This document shows, piece after piece, positions 25,637-35,733 of a stretch of DNA of 64,000 nt. The position numbers were made by a program, and so were the translations under genes. The notes beneath the pieces are model-generated. The model saw only the letters and a program-made list of their open reading frames with translations, did no database searches and was not told where the DNA came from. Origin of the DNA: CBDFHF01 sp965247565 (GTDB lineage: Bacteria; Pseudomonadota; Gammaproteobacteria; Methylococcales; Methylomonadaceae); the NCBI GenBank assembly GCA_965247565.1, contig CBDFHF010000003.1, positions 1,054,001-1,118,000 on the forward strand, read 5' to 3'. Each line of letters opens with the position of its first letter. Within the stretch, counting starts at the first letter, position 1.

Positions 25637-26997
25637 ATATGTTATTGAGCGATATCGCCAAAATTGTTAACGGCAAACTAGTCGGCGAAGATCTGGCTAT
25701 AAATGCTGTCGGTATCGATACCCGCGCTCTGAAATTTGGACAATTGTATATTGCCATAAAAGGTAAAAACTTCGATGGCAATGATTTTATTGCGCAAGCA
25801 GAGCAGGCAGGAGCGGCCGCAGCCATGGTGCATGAAGGTTTTGCCGCAACTATTCCACATATTGTGGTCGCAGACACGCATTTAGCTTTAGCAGAATTGG
25901 CCGGCGCATGGCGAGATGGATGTAGTTCCGCTTCTGTGGTGGGTATTACTGGTAGCAATGGAAAAACCACAGTTAAAGAAATGGTTGCAGCCGTATTATC
26001 TGTTCACGATTCGGTGTTGTTCACCCAAGGCAATCTAAATAATGATATTGGTGTGCCACTGACTTTATTGCGTTTGACCGAGCAACACCGCTACGCAGTC
26101 ATCGAAATGGGTGCAAATCACATAGGTGAGATTGCCTACACCAGTCGTTATGCTAAAGCGGATGTGGTTATCATTACTAACGTGGCCCCTGCGCATATTG
26201 AGGGTTTTGGCAGTATTGAGGGTGTTGCCAAAGCCAAAGGCGAAATTATTGAGACGCTTAAGCCCCAAGGCATCGCTGTCATTAATAGGGATGATGTGTA
26301 TTTTGATTTTTGGAGGGCTGCTGCCGGCTCTCGCAAAGTGATTTCATTTGGGCTAAATGCAGAAGCCGATGTTACCGCCAGTGATATTAAAACTGAGATT
26401 ATAAATAACGAATTTGCCACCACGTTTAAATTAAACACTTGCCAAGGTAATGTTGATGGCCGATTAAAACTGGCCGGCCAGCATAACGTTGTCAATGCGT
26501 TAGCTGCAACCGCGGCGAGTTTATCGCTGGGTATTTCATTGGCACAAATTCAACAAGGGCTGGCAACACTAAAGCCGGTTACCGGTAGATTACAACCTTT
26601 AGTGAGTCGACTGGGTAATCGAATTATTGATGATACCTACAATGCGAATCCCGCCTCTTTAAAAGCAGGCTTGGATGTATTGATGAGTTTGGAAGGTGAG
26701 CCTTGGTTAGTGCTGGGTGCGTTTGGTGAGCTGGGGCCAACTAGCCCGGAGCTGCACAGAGAATTGGGTGAATTAATTAAGGCGAAAGGCGTGGTTCGCT
26801 TGCTCGCAGTGGGAACGGATGCCTTACAAACCGTAGAGAGTTTTGGTGGGCATGGCAGTTTCTTTGAAAGTCAAAATGCGTTGATTGCTGATCTAAAAAA
26901 AGAATTAACCGGCAAAGAAACAATTTTGGTTAAAGGCTCAAGAGCGCAGCGCATGGAAAATGTGGTGGCGGCTCTGGTTGATAATTTTAGGATATAA
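25633..26997 (+). CDS. murF: UDP-MurNAc-tripeptide D-Ala-D-Ala ligase MurF
   Basis: MurF adds the D-Ala-D-Ala dipeptide to complete the UDP-MurNAc pentapeptide. The 454-residue protein has P-loop GSNGKTT (107-113), plus DDTYNANPASLKAGLD and LGAFGELGPTSPELH, typical of MurF. It overlaps murE by four bases (ATGA). Confidence 0.96.
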   Translation: MNMLLSDIAKIVNGKLVGEDLAINAVGIDTRALKFGQLYIAIKGKNFDGNDFIAQAEQAGAAAAMVHEGFAATIPHIVVADTHLALAELAGAWRDGCSSASVVGITGSNGKTTVKEMVAAVLSVHDSVLFTQGNLNNDIGVPLTLLRLTEQHRYAVIEMGANHIGEIAYTSRYAKADVVIITNVAPAHIEGFGSIEGVAKAKGEIIETLKPQGIAVINRDDVYFDFWRAAAGSRKVISFGLNAEADVTASDIKTEIINNEFATTFKLNTCQGNVDGRLKLAGQHNVVNALAATAASLSLGISLAQIQQGLATLKPVTGRLQPLVSRLGNRIIDDTYNANPASLKAGLDVLMSLEGEPWLVLGAFGELGPTSPELHRELGELIKAKGVVRLLAVGTDALQTVESFGGHGSFFESQNALIADLKKELTGKETILVKGSRAQRMENVVAALVDNFRI

Positions 26998-27000
26998 ATA

Positions 27001-28083
27001 ATGCTACATTATTTCGCAGATTATTTAATGACCTTTGAAGGCGGCTTCAGGGTTTTTCATTATCTGACTTTTCGCGCCATTCTCGGGGCATTAACCTCAT
27101 TAATTATTTCCTTCATCATCGGTCCGACCATGATTCGGAAGTTGAGCCGGAAAAAGATTGGGCAAAGTATTCGCGAAGACGGCCCGCAATCGCACTACGA
27201 AAAAAAAGGTACGCCGACCATGGGCGGTACCTTAATTTTAGTTGCAGTCGCCTTTAGTACTTTGCTATGGGCAGATCTTAGCAATCGTTATATCTGGGTA
27301 ATTTTGCTAGTTACTATGGGCTATGGCGTGATTGGTTTTGTGGATGATTATCGTAAAGTCATAAAAAACAACAGCGATGGTTTATCGGCGAAAGCCAAAT
27401 ACTTCTGGCAATCCTTGATTGGTTTTGTGGCCGCGCTGTTTTTATACAAAACCGCTTTATTACCCGCAGAAACTCAATTTATCATCCCATTCTTTAAAGA
27501 TTTTGTGCTGGATATGGGCTGGTTCTATGTGGTGATGGCTTACTTTGTGATTGTTGGCACCAGCAATGCAGTCAATTTAACCGACGGTTTGGATGGCTTG
27601 GCTATTATGCCTACCGTCATGGTCGCCGCCGGGTTAGGTATTTTTGCTTATTTATCCGGCCATGTAATGTTTTCGGATTATCTGGCCATTCCTTATTTAC
27701 CGAGTGCCGGAGAATTAATTGTGTTTTGTGCCGCATTAGTCGGAGCCGGTTTAGGTTTTTTATGGTTTAACACCTACCCGGCCATGGTGTTCATGGGCGA
27801 TGTTGGCGCTTTAGCATTAGGTGGTGCTTTAGGGGTTTTGGCGGTTTTAGTCAGGCAGGAAATCGTGTTGATGATCATGGGCGGCGTTTTTGTGATGGAA
27901 ACGGTGTCAGTCATGATTCAGGTAGCTTCGTTTAAAACCAGAGGCAAACGGGTGTTTCGCATGGCGCCCATCCATCATCATTTTGAACTGAAAGGGTGGC
28001 CGGAGCCACGCGTTATTGTGAGGTTCTGGATTATTACTTTTATATTGGTCTTGATCGGTTTAGCAACGTTAAAGTTGAGATGA
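27001..28083 (+). CDS. mraY: Phospho-MurNAc-pentapeptide transferase MraY
   Basis: MraY moves phospho-MurNAc-pentapeptide to undecaprenyl phosphate, making lipid I at the inner membrane. The 360-residue protein has ten predicted membrane helices, the DD pair at 115-116 (GFVDDYRKV), NLTDGLDGLA and APIHHHFELKGWPE. Length and the DD position match E. coli MraY exactly. Confidence 0.97.
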   Translation: MLHYFADYLMTFEGGFRVFHYLTFRAILGALTSLIISFIIGPTMIRKLSRKKIGQSIREDGPQSHYEKKGTPTMGGTLILVAVAFSTLLWADLSNRYIWVILLVTMGYGVIGFVDDYRKVIKNNSDGLSAKAKYFWQSLIGFVAALFLYKTALLPAETQFIIPFFKDFVLDMGWFYVVMAYFVIVGTSNAVNLTDGLDGLAIMPTVMVAAGLGIFAYLSGHVMFSDYLAIPYLPSAGELIVFCAALVGAGLGFLWFNTYPAMVFMGDVGALALGGALGVLAVLVRQEIVLMIMGGVFVMETVSVMIQVASFKTRGKRVFRMAPIHHHFELKGWPEPRVIVRFWIITFILVLIGLATLKLR

Positions 28084-28119
28084 AGCAATCATGCAAACGA
28101 ATCAGATTGTAAGGTAGCA

Positions 28120-29490
28120 ATGGATAACCAAGCGATTAAAGCTTTGTTAAAAAAGCATTTTGACCTTAATCCTCTAACATCCAAAGTGTTAGTGGTAGGT
28201 CTGGGTGCGACCGGGCTTTCTGTCGCTCGTTATTTGCAAAAAATAGGTATTAACTTCGCTATTATCGATAGCCGAAAAAAACCAGCATTAATCGACCAAG
28301 CTATGCAAGAAATGCCCGATGTGCCGGTATTTGCTGGCGGATTTAATGATGCCGCCTTTCAGGTAGCTACGCATTTGATAGTCAGCCCTGGTATATCCTT
28401 GCATGAAAAGTGTATTACCAAGGCATTGGCCAGTGGCGTTCAATTGCTTAGTGACATCGATTTATTTGCTTGTTCGGTAAATGCGCCGATCATTGCGATA
28501 ACTGGCTCCAATGGCAAAAGCACTGTAACTACAATGATTGGCGATATGGCCAAAGCTGCCGGTAAACAAATCGGTATTGGTGGCAACTTAGGCATTCCTG
28601 CTTTAGATTTGCTCGAGCTGAATGCTGAGTTATATGCCCTGGAACTGTCTAGTTTTCAATTGGAACGAACTAGTGTTTTAAACGCCGCTGCCGCTACTGT
28701 GCTTAATGTATCCGCCGACCACTTAGATCGACATGCTGATTTGACGGAATATTCGGCAGAAAAGCAGCGAGTTTTTAATGGTAATGGCGTAATGGTGATT
28801 AATGTTGATGATGGCATCGTTATGAGCATGTTGGATGCCAACAGAAAAACGCTGACTTTTTCGATTACTCAAAAAGCCGATTTCCATCTAGAAAAATTGG
28901 CTGATGGTGAGTTTCTCATGTATTTAGACCAGCCTTTGCTGGCTTTGTCTGAATTGCCTTTGGAAGGTCGTCATAATGCGGCTAATGCCCTGGCGGCTTT
29001 GGCGCTGGGAGTAGCGGTAGGTTTGGATATCAAGCCAATGTGCGATGCTTTAAAAAAATTTAAAGGCTTGGAACACCGCATGCAACGAGTGGCGCAAATC
29101 CATGGTGTGACGTGGGTTAACGACTCAAAAGCTACCAATATTGGCGCTTGTATTGCAGCTTTAAATGGTTACGAAGGCAAAGTGATTCTGATTGCTGGCG
29201 GTGACGCTAAAGGTGCAGATATGAATGAACTTGCGCCGGTCATTAAAGAAAAAGCAAAAAGCGTAGTGTTGATGGGCAAAGATGCTCCCTTAATTGCGCA
29301 AGCTATAAACGGCAGTGTTTCCGTGTACTCGGCCGACAATATGGTTCAAGCTGTAAAAATTGCTGCCGATCTTGCCGAAGCCGGTGATAGCGTGTTGCTT
29401 TCTCCTGCTTGCGCCAGCCTTGATCAATATAAAAACTATCAAGATCGTGGTGATAAATTTAGTAAAGCGGTGAGAGGGTTACTGGTATGA
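28120..29490 (+). CDS. murD: UDP-MurNAc-L-Ala:D-Glu ligase MurD
   Basis: MurD adds D-glutamate, the second stem residue. The 456-residue protein has an N-terminal Rossmann domain with VLVVGLGATGLSVARYL, the ATP loop GSNGKST (129-135) and NDSKATNIGACIAAL. An AAGG ribosome site precedes the ATG. Its stop overlaps the ftsW start by four bases. Confidence 0.96.
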   Translation: MDNQAIKALLKKHFDLNPLTSKVLVVGLGATGLSVARYLQKIGINFAIIDSRKKPALIDQAMQEMPDVPVFAGGFNDAAFQVATHLIVSPGISLHEKCITKALASGVQLLSDIDLFACSVNAPIIAITGSNGKSTVTTMIGDMAKAAGKQIGIGGNLGIPALDLLELNAELYALELSSFQLERTSVLNAAAATVLNVSADHLDRHADLTEYSAEKQRVFNGNGVMVINVDDGIVMSMLDANRKTLTFSITQKADFHLEKLADGEFLMYLDQPLLALSELPLEGRHNAANALAALALGVAVGLDIKPMCDALKKFKGLEHRMQRVAQIHGVTWVNDSKATNIGACIAALNGYEGKVILIAGGDAKGADMNELAPVIKEKAKSVVLMGKDAPLIAQAINGSVSVYSADNMVQAVKIAADLAEAGDSVLLSPACASLDQYKNYQDRGDKFSKAVRGLLV

Positions 29491-30659
29491 ACGAGTGGCG
29501 TAAATCCATACGGGTTGGGCATTTTTATTTCGACCCTTTGTTGGTAACAGTCTGTGTATTTTTGTTAGTGTTGGGCTACGTGATGGTTGCTTCTTCCTCC
29601 CTGCATCTGGGTACACAAATGGAAGATAGCTTTTGGCATTATCCGGTCAGGCAGCTCATGCACATCGGCTTAGGACTGTTTTTAGGTTTTGGTATCGCTA
29701 CGGTACCGATGAGCAGTTGGGAAAAATCAGGGCCAATGCTATTCATTATCGGTCTAGTGCTATTGGTTGTTGTTTTGATCCCTGGGCTGGGCGTAAAAGT
29801 AAATGGTAGTACCCGCTGGTTGTCTTTGGCGGGCTTAAGAATACAGGTTTCTGAGGTAGTTAAGTTTTTTGCCGTGATTTACATGGCAGGTTACGTCACT
29901 CGACATAAAGAATCCTTGCAACAGTCAGCCTATGGTCTAGTTAAACCGTTGATGTTATTTTCGGTGGCAAGTCTATTGCTCCTCATCGAGCCGGATTTTG
30001 GTTCATCAGTGGTGATTTTGATAATAGCCATGGGGATCATGTTTTTAGCAGGAGCAAGATTGTCGCAATTTGTGTTGTTGCTGTCAGTTTTAGCAGTCGC
30101 CGCTTTTGTGCTGGTTTATTTTTGGCCCTACCGTTTGGCGCGAATCACCAGTTTTATCAACCCCTGGAAAGATCACTTAAAATCCGGTTATCAGTTGGTG
30201 CAGGCGCTAATTTCATTTGGTCGTGGAGAATGGCTAGGCGTAGGTTTGGGTAGCGGTATCCAAAAATTATTTTATTTGCCGGAAGCCCATACCGATTTTC
30301 TGTTTTCAGTGATTGCAGAAGAGTTAGGTTTTGCTGGTGTGGTGTCTGTAATCTGCCTGTTTACCTTGTTGATATGGCGCACTTTTCAGATAGCGCAAGC
30401 GGCAGAAAAGGCCAACCAACGATTTTCTGCATTTATTGCGTATGGCTTGGGTATCTGGTTTGGTTTTCAGGCCTTCGTCAATATGGGCGTGAACATGGGG
30501 ATTCTGCCAACAAAAGGTTTAACTTTGCCGCTCATGAGCTACGGTGGCGGCAGTATGATGGTGATGTGTTGTGCGGTGGCATTGTTGTTTCGGGTAAAAA
30601 GCGAAATCGCCGAAATTAGCGCCAGCGCACCCAAGGCTAAGGTGAACAATCGTGTCTAA
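29487..30659 (+). CDS. ftsW: Septal peptidoglycan glycosyltransferase FtsW
   Basis: This SEDS-family polymerase works with FtsI at the septum. The 390-residue, ten-helix membrane protein has GSTRWLSLAGLRIQVSE, the SEDS core around EPDFGSSVVI, AHTDFLFSVIAEELGF and a closing PLMSYGGGSMM. It overlaps murD and murG, so translation is probably coupled. Confidence 0.95.
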   Translation: MNEWRKSIRVGHFYFDPLLVTVCVFLLVLGYVMVASSSLHLGTQMEDSFWHYPVRQLMHIGLGLFLGFGIATVPMSSWEKSGPMLFIIGLVLLVVVLIPGLGVKVNGSTRWLSLAGLRIQVSEVVKFFAVIYMAGYVTRHKESLQQSAYGLVKPLMLFSVASLLLLIEPDFGSSVVILIIAMGIMFLAGARLSQFVLLLSVLAVAAFVLVYFWPYRLARITSFINPWKDHLKSGYQLVQALISFGRGEWLGVGLGSGIQKLFYLPEAHTDFLFSVIAEELGFAGVVSVICLFTLLIWRTFQIAQAAEKANQRFSAFIAYGLGIWFGFQAFVNMGVNMGILPTKGLTLPLMSYGGGSMMVMCCAVALLFRVKSEIAEISASAPKAKVNNRV

Positions 30660-31707
30660 ACGCATTGTGATCATGGCCGGTGGAACGGGCGGGCATGTTT
30701 TTCCGGCTTTAGCCGTCGCACAATCTTTAATGGATAAAGGTTGGCAAGTGAGCTGGTTAGGCACTCATAAGGGCTTGGAAAGTCGAGTAGTTCCTGAACA
30801 CGGTATCGATATTGATTGGTTGGCAGTTGCTGGTGTGCGTGGCAAAGGTTTGTTATCAAAAGTAACCGCTGTCTTTGGGTTGTTAAACGCTTGTGCTCAA
30901 GCGATAAACGTATTGCGTTTACGCAAACCTAATGTAGTGCTGGGTATGGGCGGATTTGTCGCGGGCCCCGGCGGTTTAATGGCAAAACTGTTGGGTATTC
31001 CATTAGTTATTCATGAGCAAAACCGGGTGCCGGGGACTACTAATCGGTTGTTGGCTGGTTTGGCAAAACAAGTATTGGAAGCTTTTCCAGGCAGCTTCAA
31101 AAAGTCCGTGCAGGCTCAATGTACCGGTAATCCGTTACGAAAACAGTTTTTAAATTTGCCTGAACATAAGTCGTACCCCGTTAATCAAGCTTTAAAAATT
31201 TTAGTGATTGGGGGTTCTCAGGGCGCACAAATTTTAAATGAAGTAGTGCCCGAAGCCGCTGCAAAGTTAAGCGATGTACAGATAAGACATCAAACCGGTG
31301 CTACCATGCAACAACAAGTAGCAGATCGATACAAAGAATTAGGCGTTAATGCTGAAGCGTTAGCTTTTATTAATAACATGGTAGAAGCCTATCAGTGGGC
31401 GGATTTAGTGATTTGTAGAGCGGGCGCGATGACAGTCAGCGAAGTTGCTGCCGTGGGGATACCGGCCATTTTTATTCCACTACCCAGCGCAATCGACGAT
31501 CATCAGACGGCAAATGCGCAATATTTGACGGAAGCTGGCGCGGGAGCGCTTTTGCGACAAAAAAATTTGAATGCAGACAGCTTGGCAGAACATGTCATGC
31601 AAATAAGCAAAAAACTGGAAACGATGAGTAAAACAGCAAAACAATGCGCGCGATTGGATGCCACAGAGCGCGTTGCCGGGGTTTGTATCGCAGAGGCTGG
31701 AATATGA
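30652..31707 (+). CDS. murG: Lipid II synthase MurG
   Basis: MurG transfers GlcNAc to lipid I at the cytosolic membrane face to make lipid II. The 351-residue GT-B protein has the glycine loop GGTGGHVFPAL (10-20), HEQNRVPGTTNRLLA and VICRAGAMTVSEVAAVGIP. It starts with GTG, eight bases inside ftsW. Confidence 0.96.
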   Translation: MSKRIVIMAGGTGGHVFPALAVAQSLMDKGWQVSWLGTHKGLESRVVPEHGIDIDWLAVAGVRGKGLLSKVTAVFGLLNACAQAINVLRLRKPNVVLGMGGFVAGPGGLMAKLLGIPLVIHEQNRVPGTTNRLLAGLAKQVLEAFPGSFKKSVQAQCTGNPLRKQFLNLPEHKSYPVNQALKILVIGGSQGAQILNEVVPEAAAKLSDVQIRHQTGATMQQQVADRYKELGVNAEALAFINNMVEAYQWADLVICRAGAMTVSEVAAVGIPAIFIPLPSAIDDHQTANAQYLTEAGAGALLRQKNLNADSLAEHVMQISKKLETMSKTAKQCARLDATERVAGVCIAEAGI

Positions 31708-33155
31708 GCGTACCCGGTCAACAAATGCCTGTGCCCGGATTTGGCAATATCGTCAGGATTCACTTTGTGGGTATCGGCGGTACGGGAATGAGCGGTATTG
31801 CAGAAGTGTTATCGAACCTGGGTTATCAGGTTTCTGGTTCCGATATTAAAGAAAGTTCAGTTACTCAGCGCTTAGCTGGTTTGGGTGTATCGATCAAAAT
31901 CGGTCATAAAAGAGAAAATATAAAAGGCGTGGATGTTGTGGTGGCTTCCAGCGCCATAGACCGTAGCAATGAAGAAGTGGATGAAGCCCATCTAAATAGA
32001 GTGCCAGTTATTCCGCGAGCGGAAATGCTGGCGGAGTTAATGCGCTTTCGCTTCGGTATTGCTGTGGCCGGAACCCACGGCAAAACCACGACTACCAGCT
32101 TAACTGCCAGTATATTGGCTGAAGGTGGGCTAGATCCAACATTTGTGATTGGCGGGCGCTTAAATAGCGCGGGTAGCAACGCCAAGCTTGGCCTTGGTCA
32201 TTACCTGGTTGCCGAAGCTGATGAAAGCGATGCGTCATTTTTGTATTTGCAGCCAATGATTGCAGTGGTCACTAATATTGATCAAGACCACATGGCGACT
32301 TATCAGGGCAGCTATCAGCGTTTGAAAGAGACATTTATAGAGTTTTTGCACCACCTGCCTTTTTATGGCTTGGCGGTGTTGTGTTTGGATGATGAAGGTA
32401 TTCGGGAAGTTTTGCCCGACATTTCCAAACCGGTAACAACTTATGGTGTCCACGAAGAAGCCGACGTGCGTGCGGTGGACATAATACAGGATGGTATGCA
32501 CACACGTTTTAATGTCATTCGTCGCGGCGATTATCCGATGTTATCGGTGACTTTGAATATGCCCGGTTGGCACAACATGCTTAACTCGTTGGCAGCTATC
32601 GCTGTCGCTACCAAACTGGAAATAGATGATAAAGCCATTATTAAAAGTTTAGGTGCTTTTAAAGGGGTAGGTAGACGTTTTCAAATTAATGGTGATGTGG
32701 AATTAAGTAACGGCGGGTTGATCTTGGTTGACGATTATGGCCATCATCCTCGGGAAATCGCAGCAACTTTGGAAGCATTGCGGCAAGCTTGGCCGGATAG
32801 ACGTAAAGTTATTGTTTTTCAACCGCATCGATATACGCGAACACGAGATCTGTTTGAAGATTTCGTGCATGTACTATCGAGTGTGGATGTATTAATTTTG
32901 ATGGATGTATATTCAGCCGGCGAATCAGTGATTCCTGGTGCGGATGGCCGCGCTCTAAGCAGAGCTATCCGAATTCGTGGGCAAGTTGATCCTGTGTTTA
33001 TTGAAAACTGGGACGAACTGGCGGAAATTTTGCCGAGTATGGTAAAGGCAGACGATGTCATCCTGACCATGGGTGCTGGTAATGTGGGGCAGATTGCCAC
33101 GCAATTGCCGCAATTGTTAACTGATGCTTTGGCGGGTCAATGGAAGCCGCATTAA
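31704..33155 (+). CDS. murC: UDP-MurNAc-L-alanine ligase MurC
   Basis: MurC adds the first stem residue to UDP-MurNAc. The 483-residue protein has HFVGIGGTGMSGIAEVL near the N-terminus, ATP loop GTHGKTT (123-129), and a domain 3 with DDYGHHPREIAATL. The ATG at 31704 makes a 4-base overlap with murG; the frame is open upstream but that part lies within murG. Confidence 0.97.
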   Translation: MSVPGQQMPVPGFGNIVRIHFVGIGGTGMSGIAEVLSNLGYQVSGSDIKESSVTQRLAGLGVSIKIGHKRENIKGVDVVVASSAIDRSNEEVDEAHLNRVPVIPRAEMLAELMRFRFGIAVAGTHGKTTTTSLTASILAEGGLDPTFVIGGRLNSAGSNAKLGLGHYLVAEADESDASFLYLQPMIAVVTNIDQDHMATYQGSYQRLKETFIEFLHHLPFYGLAVLCLDDEGIREVLPDISKPVTTYGVHEEADVRAVDIIQDGMHTRFNVIRRGDYPMLSVTLNMPGWHNMLNSLAAIAVATKLEIDDKAIIKSLGAFKGVGRRFQINGDVELSNGGLILVDDYGHHPREIAATLEALRQAWPDRRKVIVFQPHRYTRTRDLFEDFVHVLSSVDVLILMDVYSAGESVIPGADGRALSRAIRIRGQVDPVFIENWDELAEILPSMVKADDVILTMGAGNVGQIATQLPQLLTDALAGQWKPH

Positions 33156-34033
33156 AAGGACGCTTGCTGACCGACGAAAAGCTGGCCAAATACACCAGCT
33201 GGCGGGTTGGAGGAACAGCGGATCGGTTTTATATTCCGCATGACAAAGCTGATTTAATTGCGTTTATTAAATCATTGCCAGAGACAGAACCAGTATTTTG
33301 GATGGGCCTGGGCAGTAATCTTTTAGTACGCGACGGCGGTATTCGTGGCACGGTAGTTAATACCAAGGGTCGTTTAAAAGAAATCAAGTGGCTTGAAGGA
33401 GACTCGCTGTATGTGGAAGCAGGTGTGCCTTGTGCCCTGGTCGCTCGTTTTTGTGGTGAGCAAGGGCTCGTAGGGGCTGAGTTTTTGGCGGGAATTCCGG
33501 GCACCATGGGCGGTGCTTTAAAGATGAACGCCGGTGCATTTGGTGGTGAAACTTGGCAAATCGTTAAGCAAGTTGAAACTATCGATGCAAAAGGCGAATT
33601 AAGGCAGCGCTTGCCGCAGGAATTTCAGGTGAGTTATCGCTCTGTCAAAGGGCTTGGAAACGAATGGTTTTTGGCAGTGAATCTGGTGCTAAGCACGGGT
33701 GATGCACAAACCAGTCAGCTAAAAATCAAGGATTTATTAGATAAACGTAATAAATCACAACCGACTAATCAACCCAGTTGTGGTTCGGTTTTTAAAAACC
33801 CCGACGGTGATTATGCCGCAAGATTGATAGAGAAAACAGGTTTAAAAGGCTATGCCATAGGTGGAGCGCAAGTGTCAGAGAAACATGCCAATTTTATCGT
33901 TAACACCGGCAATGCCACAGCGGCGGACTTGGAAAGACTTATTTATTATGTGCAGCAGCAAGTTAAAGAACAACAAGGTATTCATTTGCAAACCGAGGTT
34001 TGCATGGTTGGTGAAGAAGTGAGGTCTTCGTGA
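33140..34033 (+). CDS. murB: UDP-N-acetylenolpyruvoylglucosamine reductase MurB
   Basis: MurB reduces UDP-GlcNAc-enolpyruvate to UDP-MurNAc using FAD and NADPH. The 297-residue protein has YTSWRVGGTADRF, GLGSNLLVRDGG, GIPGTMGGALKMNAGAFGGE and SCGSVFKNPDGDYAA, which contains the proton-donor Ser. It is shorter than the E. coli type I enzyme and fits the type II form. It overlaps murC by 16 bases and ddl by four. Unlike in E. coli, murB lies inside the dcw cluster here. Confidence 0.95.
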   Translation: MEAALKGRLLTDEKLAKYTSWRVGGTADRFYIPHDKADLIAFIKSLPETEPVFWMGLGSNLLVRDGGIRGTVVNTKGRLKEIKWLEGDSLYVEAGVPCALVARFCGEQGLVGAEFLAGIPGTMGGALKMNAGAFGGETWQIVKQVETIDAKGELRQRLPQEFQVSYRSVKGLGNEWFLAVNLVLSTGDAQTSQLKIKDLLDKRNKSQPTNQPSCGSVFKNPDGDYAARLIEKTGLKGYAIGGAQVSEKHANFIVNTGNATAADLERLIYYVQQQVKEQQGIHLQTEVCMVGEEVRSS

Positions 34034-34950
34034 TTAACAAACCGGAACAATTTGGCCGTGTTGCTGTATTGATGGGTGGTAGTGCTGCAGAAAGGGAGGT
34101 GTCTTTAAGAAGCGGCGCGGCGGTATTCGCAGCTTTAATAAATAAAGGTATTGATGCCATTGCTATCGATGTGACCGGAAGCCCGATTGATGCCCTAGCA
34201 GGTATCAAAGTAGACCGGGTTTTTAACATTATTCATGGTCGTGGCGGTGAGGACGGCGTACTGCAAGCCATTCTGGATGTGCTTGGCATTCCTTACACTG
34301 GCAGTGGCGTTTTGGCCTCAGCATTGAGTATGGACAAATTGCGCACCAAATTATGCTGGCAAGGTTTTGGACTGGTAACGCCAAAATGGTTTTTATTAAA
34401 AAGTGAAAACGATGTGGACGCTTGTATTGCCAACTTAGGCTTTCCGGTTATCGTCAAGCCAGCCCAGGAAGGCTCCAGTATAGGCATGAGCAAAGCCCAT
34501 AATAAAGATGAATTATTGAAAGCGTTACAAATTGCTTCGGAATATCGCTGTGATGTGTATGCGGAAAGCTGGGTAACCGGCAGAGAATACACCGTGGCCG
34601 TTTTAGATGGCGAGGCGTTACCACCTATTCGCTTAGAAACACCTAATGCTTTTTATGATTACGAAGCAAAGTACAAAGCAACGACAACTCAATACCATTG
34701 CCCGTGCGGATTGAACCCAGAACAGGAATATCAGCTAAAAGAGTTAGCAGTAACTGCCAGTGCGGCAGTTGGTGTTAGAGGATGGTCAAGAGTGGATGTC
34801 TTTATTGATGATTCCGGACAATACCAGTTAATAGAGATCAATACGGTACCAGGCATGACAGACCATAGCTTAGTACCCATGGCAGCAAAGCAAGCCGGAA
34901 TCGATTTCGACCAATTAGTTTGGCGTATTTTGGAAACCAGCTGCCGGTAA
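34030..34950 (+). CDS. ddl: D-alanine-D-alanine ligase
   Basis: The ATP-grasp enzyme makes the dipeptide used by MurF. The 306-residue protein has GRGGEDGVLQAILDVLGIPYTG (given here in part: GRGGEDGVLQAIL), VKPAQEGSSIGMSK and EINTVPGMTDHSLVP. It starts with GTG overlapping the murB stop. DdlB-like length and location. Confidence 0.96.
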   Translation: MINKPEQFGRVAVLMGGSAAEREVSLRSGAAVFAALINKGIDAIAIDVTGSPIDALAGIKVDRVFNIIHGRGGEDGVLQAILDVLGIPYTGSGVLASALSMDKLRTKLCWQGFGLVTPKWFLLKSENDVDACIANLGFPVIVKPAQEGSSIGMSKAHNKDELLKALQIASEYRCDVYAESWVTGREYTVAVLDGEALPPIRLETPNAFYDYEAKYKATTTQYHCPCGLNPEQEYQLKELAVTASAAVGVRGWSRVDVFIDDSGQYQLIEINTVPGMTDHSLVPMAAKQAGIDFDQLVWRILETSCR

Positions 34951-34956
34951 TGACGT

Positions 34957-35685
34957 ATGCGAGCAGTAAAAATGTGGATTACCGTATTTTTAATGATCGG
35001 TGGTCTGTGGTTAGCAGGAGGTAAATTTAAAGAATTTGGCTCTGATGCAATGCCTGTTAAATATGTCAGAACCGAAGGGGTGTTCCAGCACCTAAGTAAG
35101 GAAGATGTCAAAACTGTATTGAAGCCGTTAGTGCAAACCGGTTTTTTTGTTGCCGACATGCAAGCAATACAGCTGGCAGTGGCAACCTTACCCTGGGTGG
35201 AGTCGGTTACGGTTAAGCGGGTCTGGCCGGATGCTATTGATATTAAGGTCAATGAGAAAAAACCTTATGTTCGTTGGGGAGAGGCAAGTTTGTTGACCGA
35301 AGAGGGGGTGCTGTTTACACCTAAAAATGTAGAGCAATTTGCCAATTTACCTCTGGTAAATGGTCCTAATCTACAGGAAAAAAAGGTATTAGAGAGAATG
35401 AAGGGGGTACAGACAGTACTCGCCGATCAGTCTTTAGAATTGGCCGAGTTTACGGTAAATGACCGTTTAGCATGGAAGATTAAATTGGCTAGTGGTATAG
35501 AAATATTGTTGGGTAGAAATGAGCCATTGAATAAATTACAGCGGTTTCTAAAAACGCTTCCGGTGTTAAAACCAGAGCAGGTGGATGCAATAGCGAAGGT
35601 TGATTTGCGATACCCGAACGGATATGCCGTTTCCTGGAAACCCGGAACAGTGGAGTTTGACTGGAAGGCAATAGTAAATCCGTAA
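34957..35685 (+). CDS. ftsQ: Cell division protein FtsQ
   Basis: The 242-residue bitopic protein has one N-terminal helix (about 5-23), a POTRA domain (about 30-100, VRTEGVFQHLSKEDVKTVL and LPWVESVTVKRVWPDAIDI) and a beta domain. FtsQ links early divisome proteins to FtsL/FtsB. It follows ddl by six bases, as in E. coli. Confidence 0.93.
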   Translation: MRAVKMWITVFLMIGGLWLAGGKFKEFGSDAMPVKYVRTEGVFQHLSKEDVKTVLKPLVQTGFFVADMQAIQLAVATLPWVESVTVKRVWPDAIDIKVNEKKPYVRWGEASLLTEEGVLFTPKNVEQFANLPLVNGPNLQEKKVLERMKGVQTVLADQSLELAEFTVNDRLAWKIKLASGIEILLGRNEPLNKLQRFLKTLPVLKPEQVDAIAKVDLRYPNGYAVSWKPGTVEFDWKAIVNP

Positions 35686-35733
35686 AACGAAATATATGTG
35701 CATACAAAAAGAAAGAGCGACTGAGACGAGATA

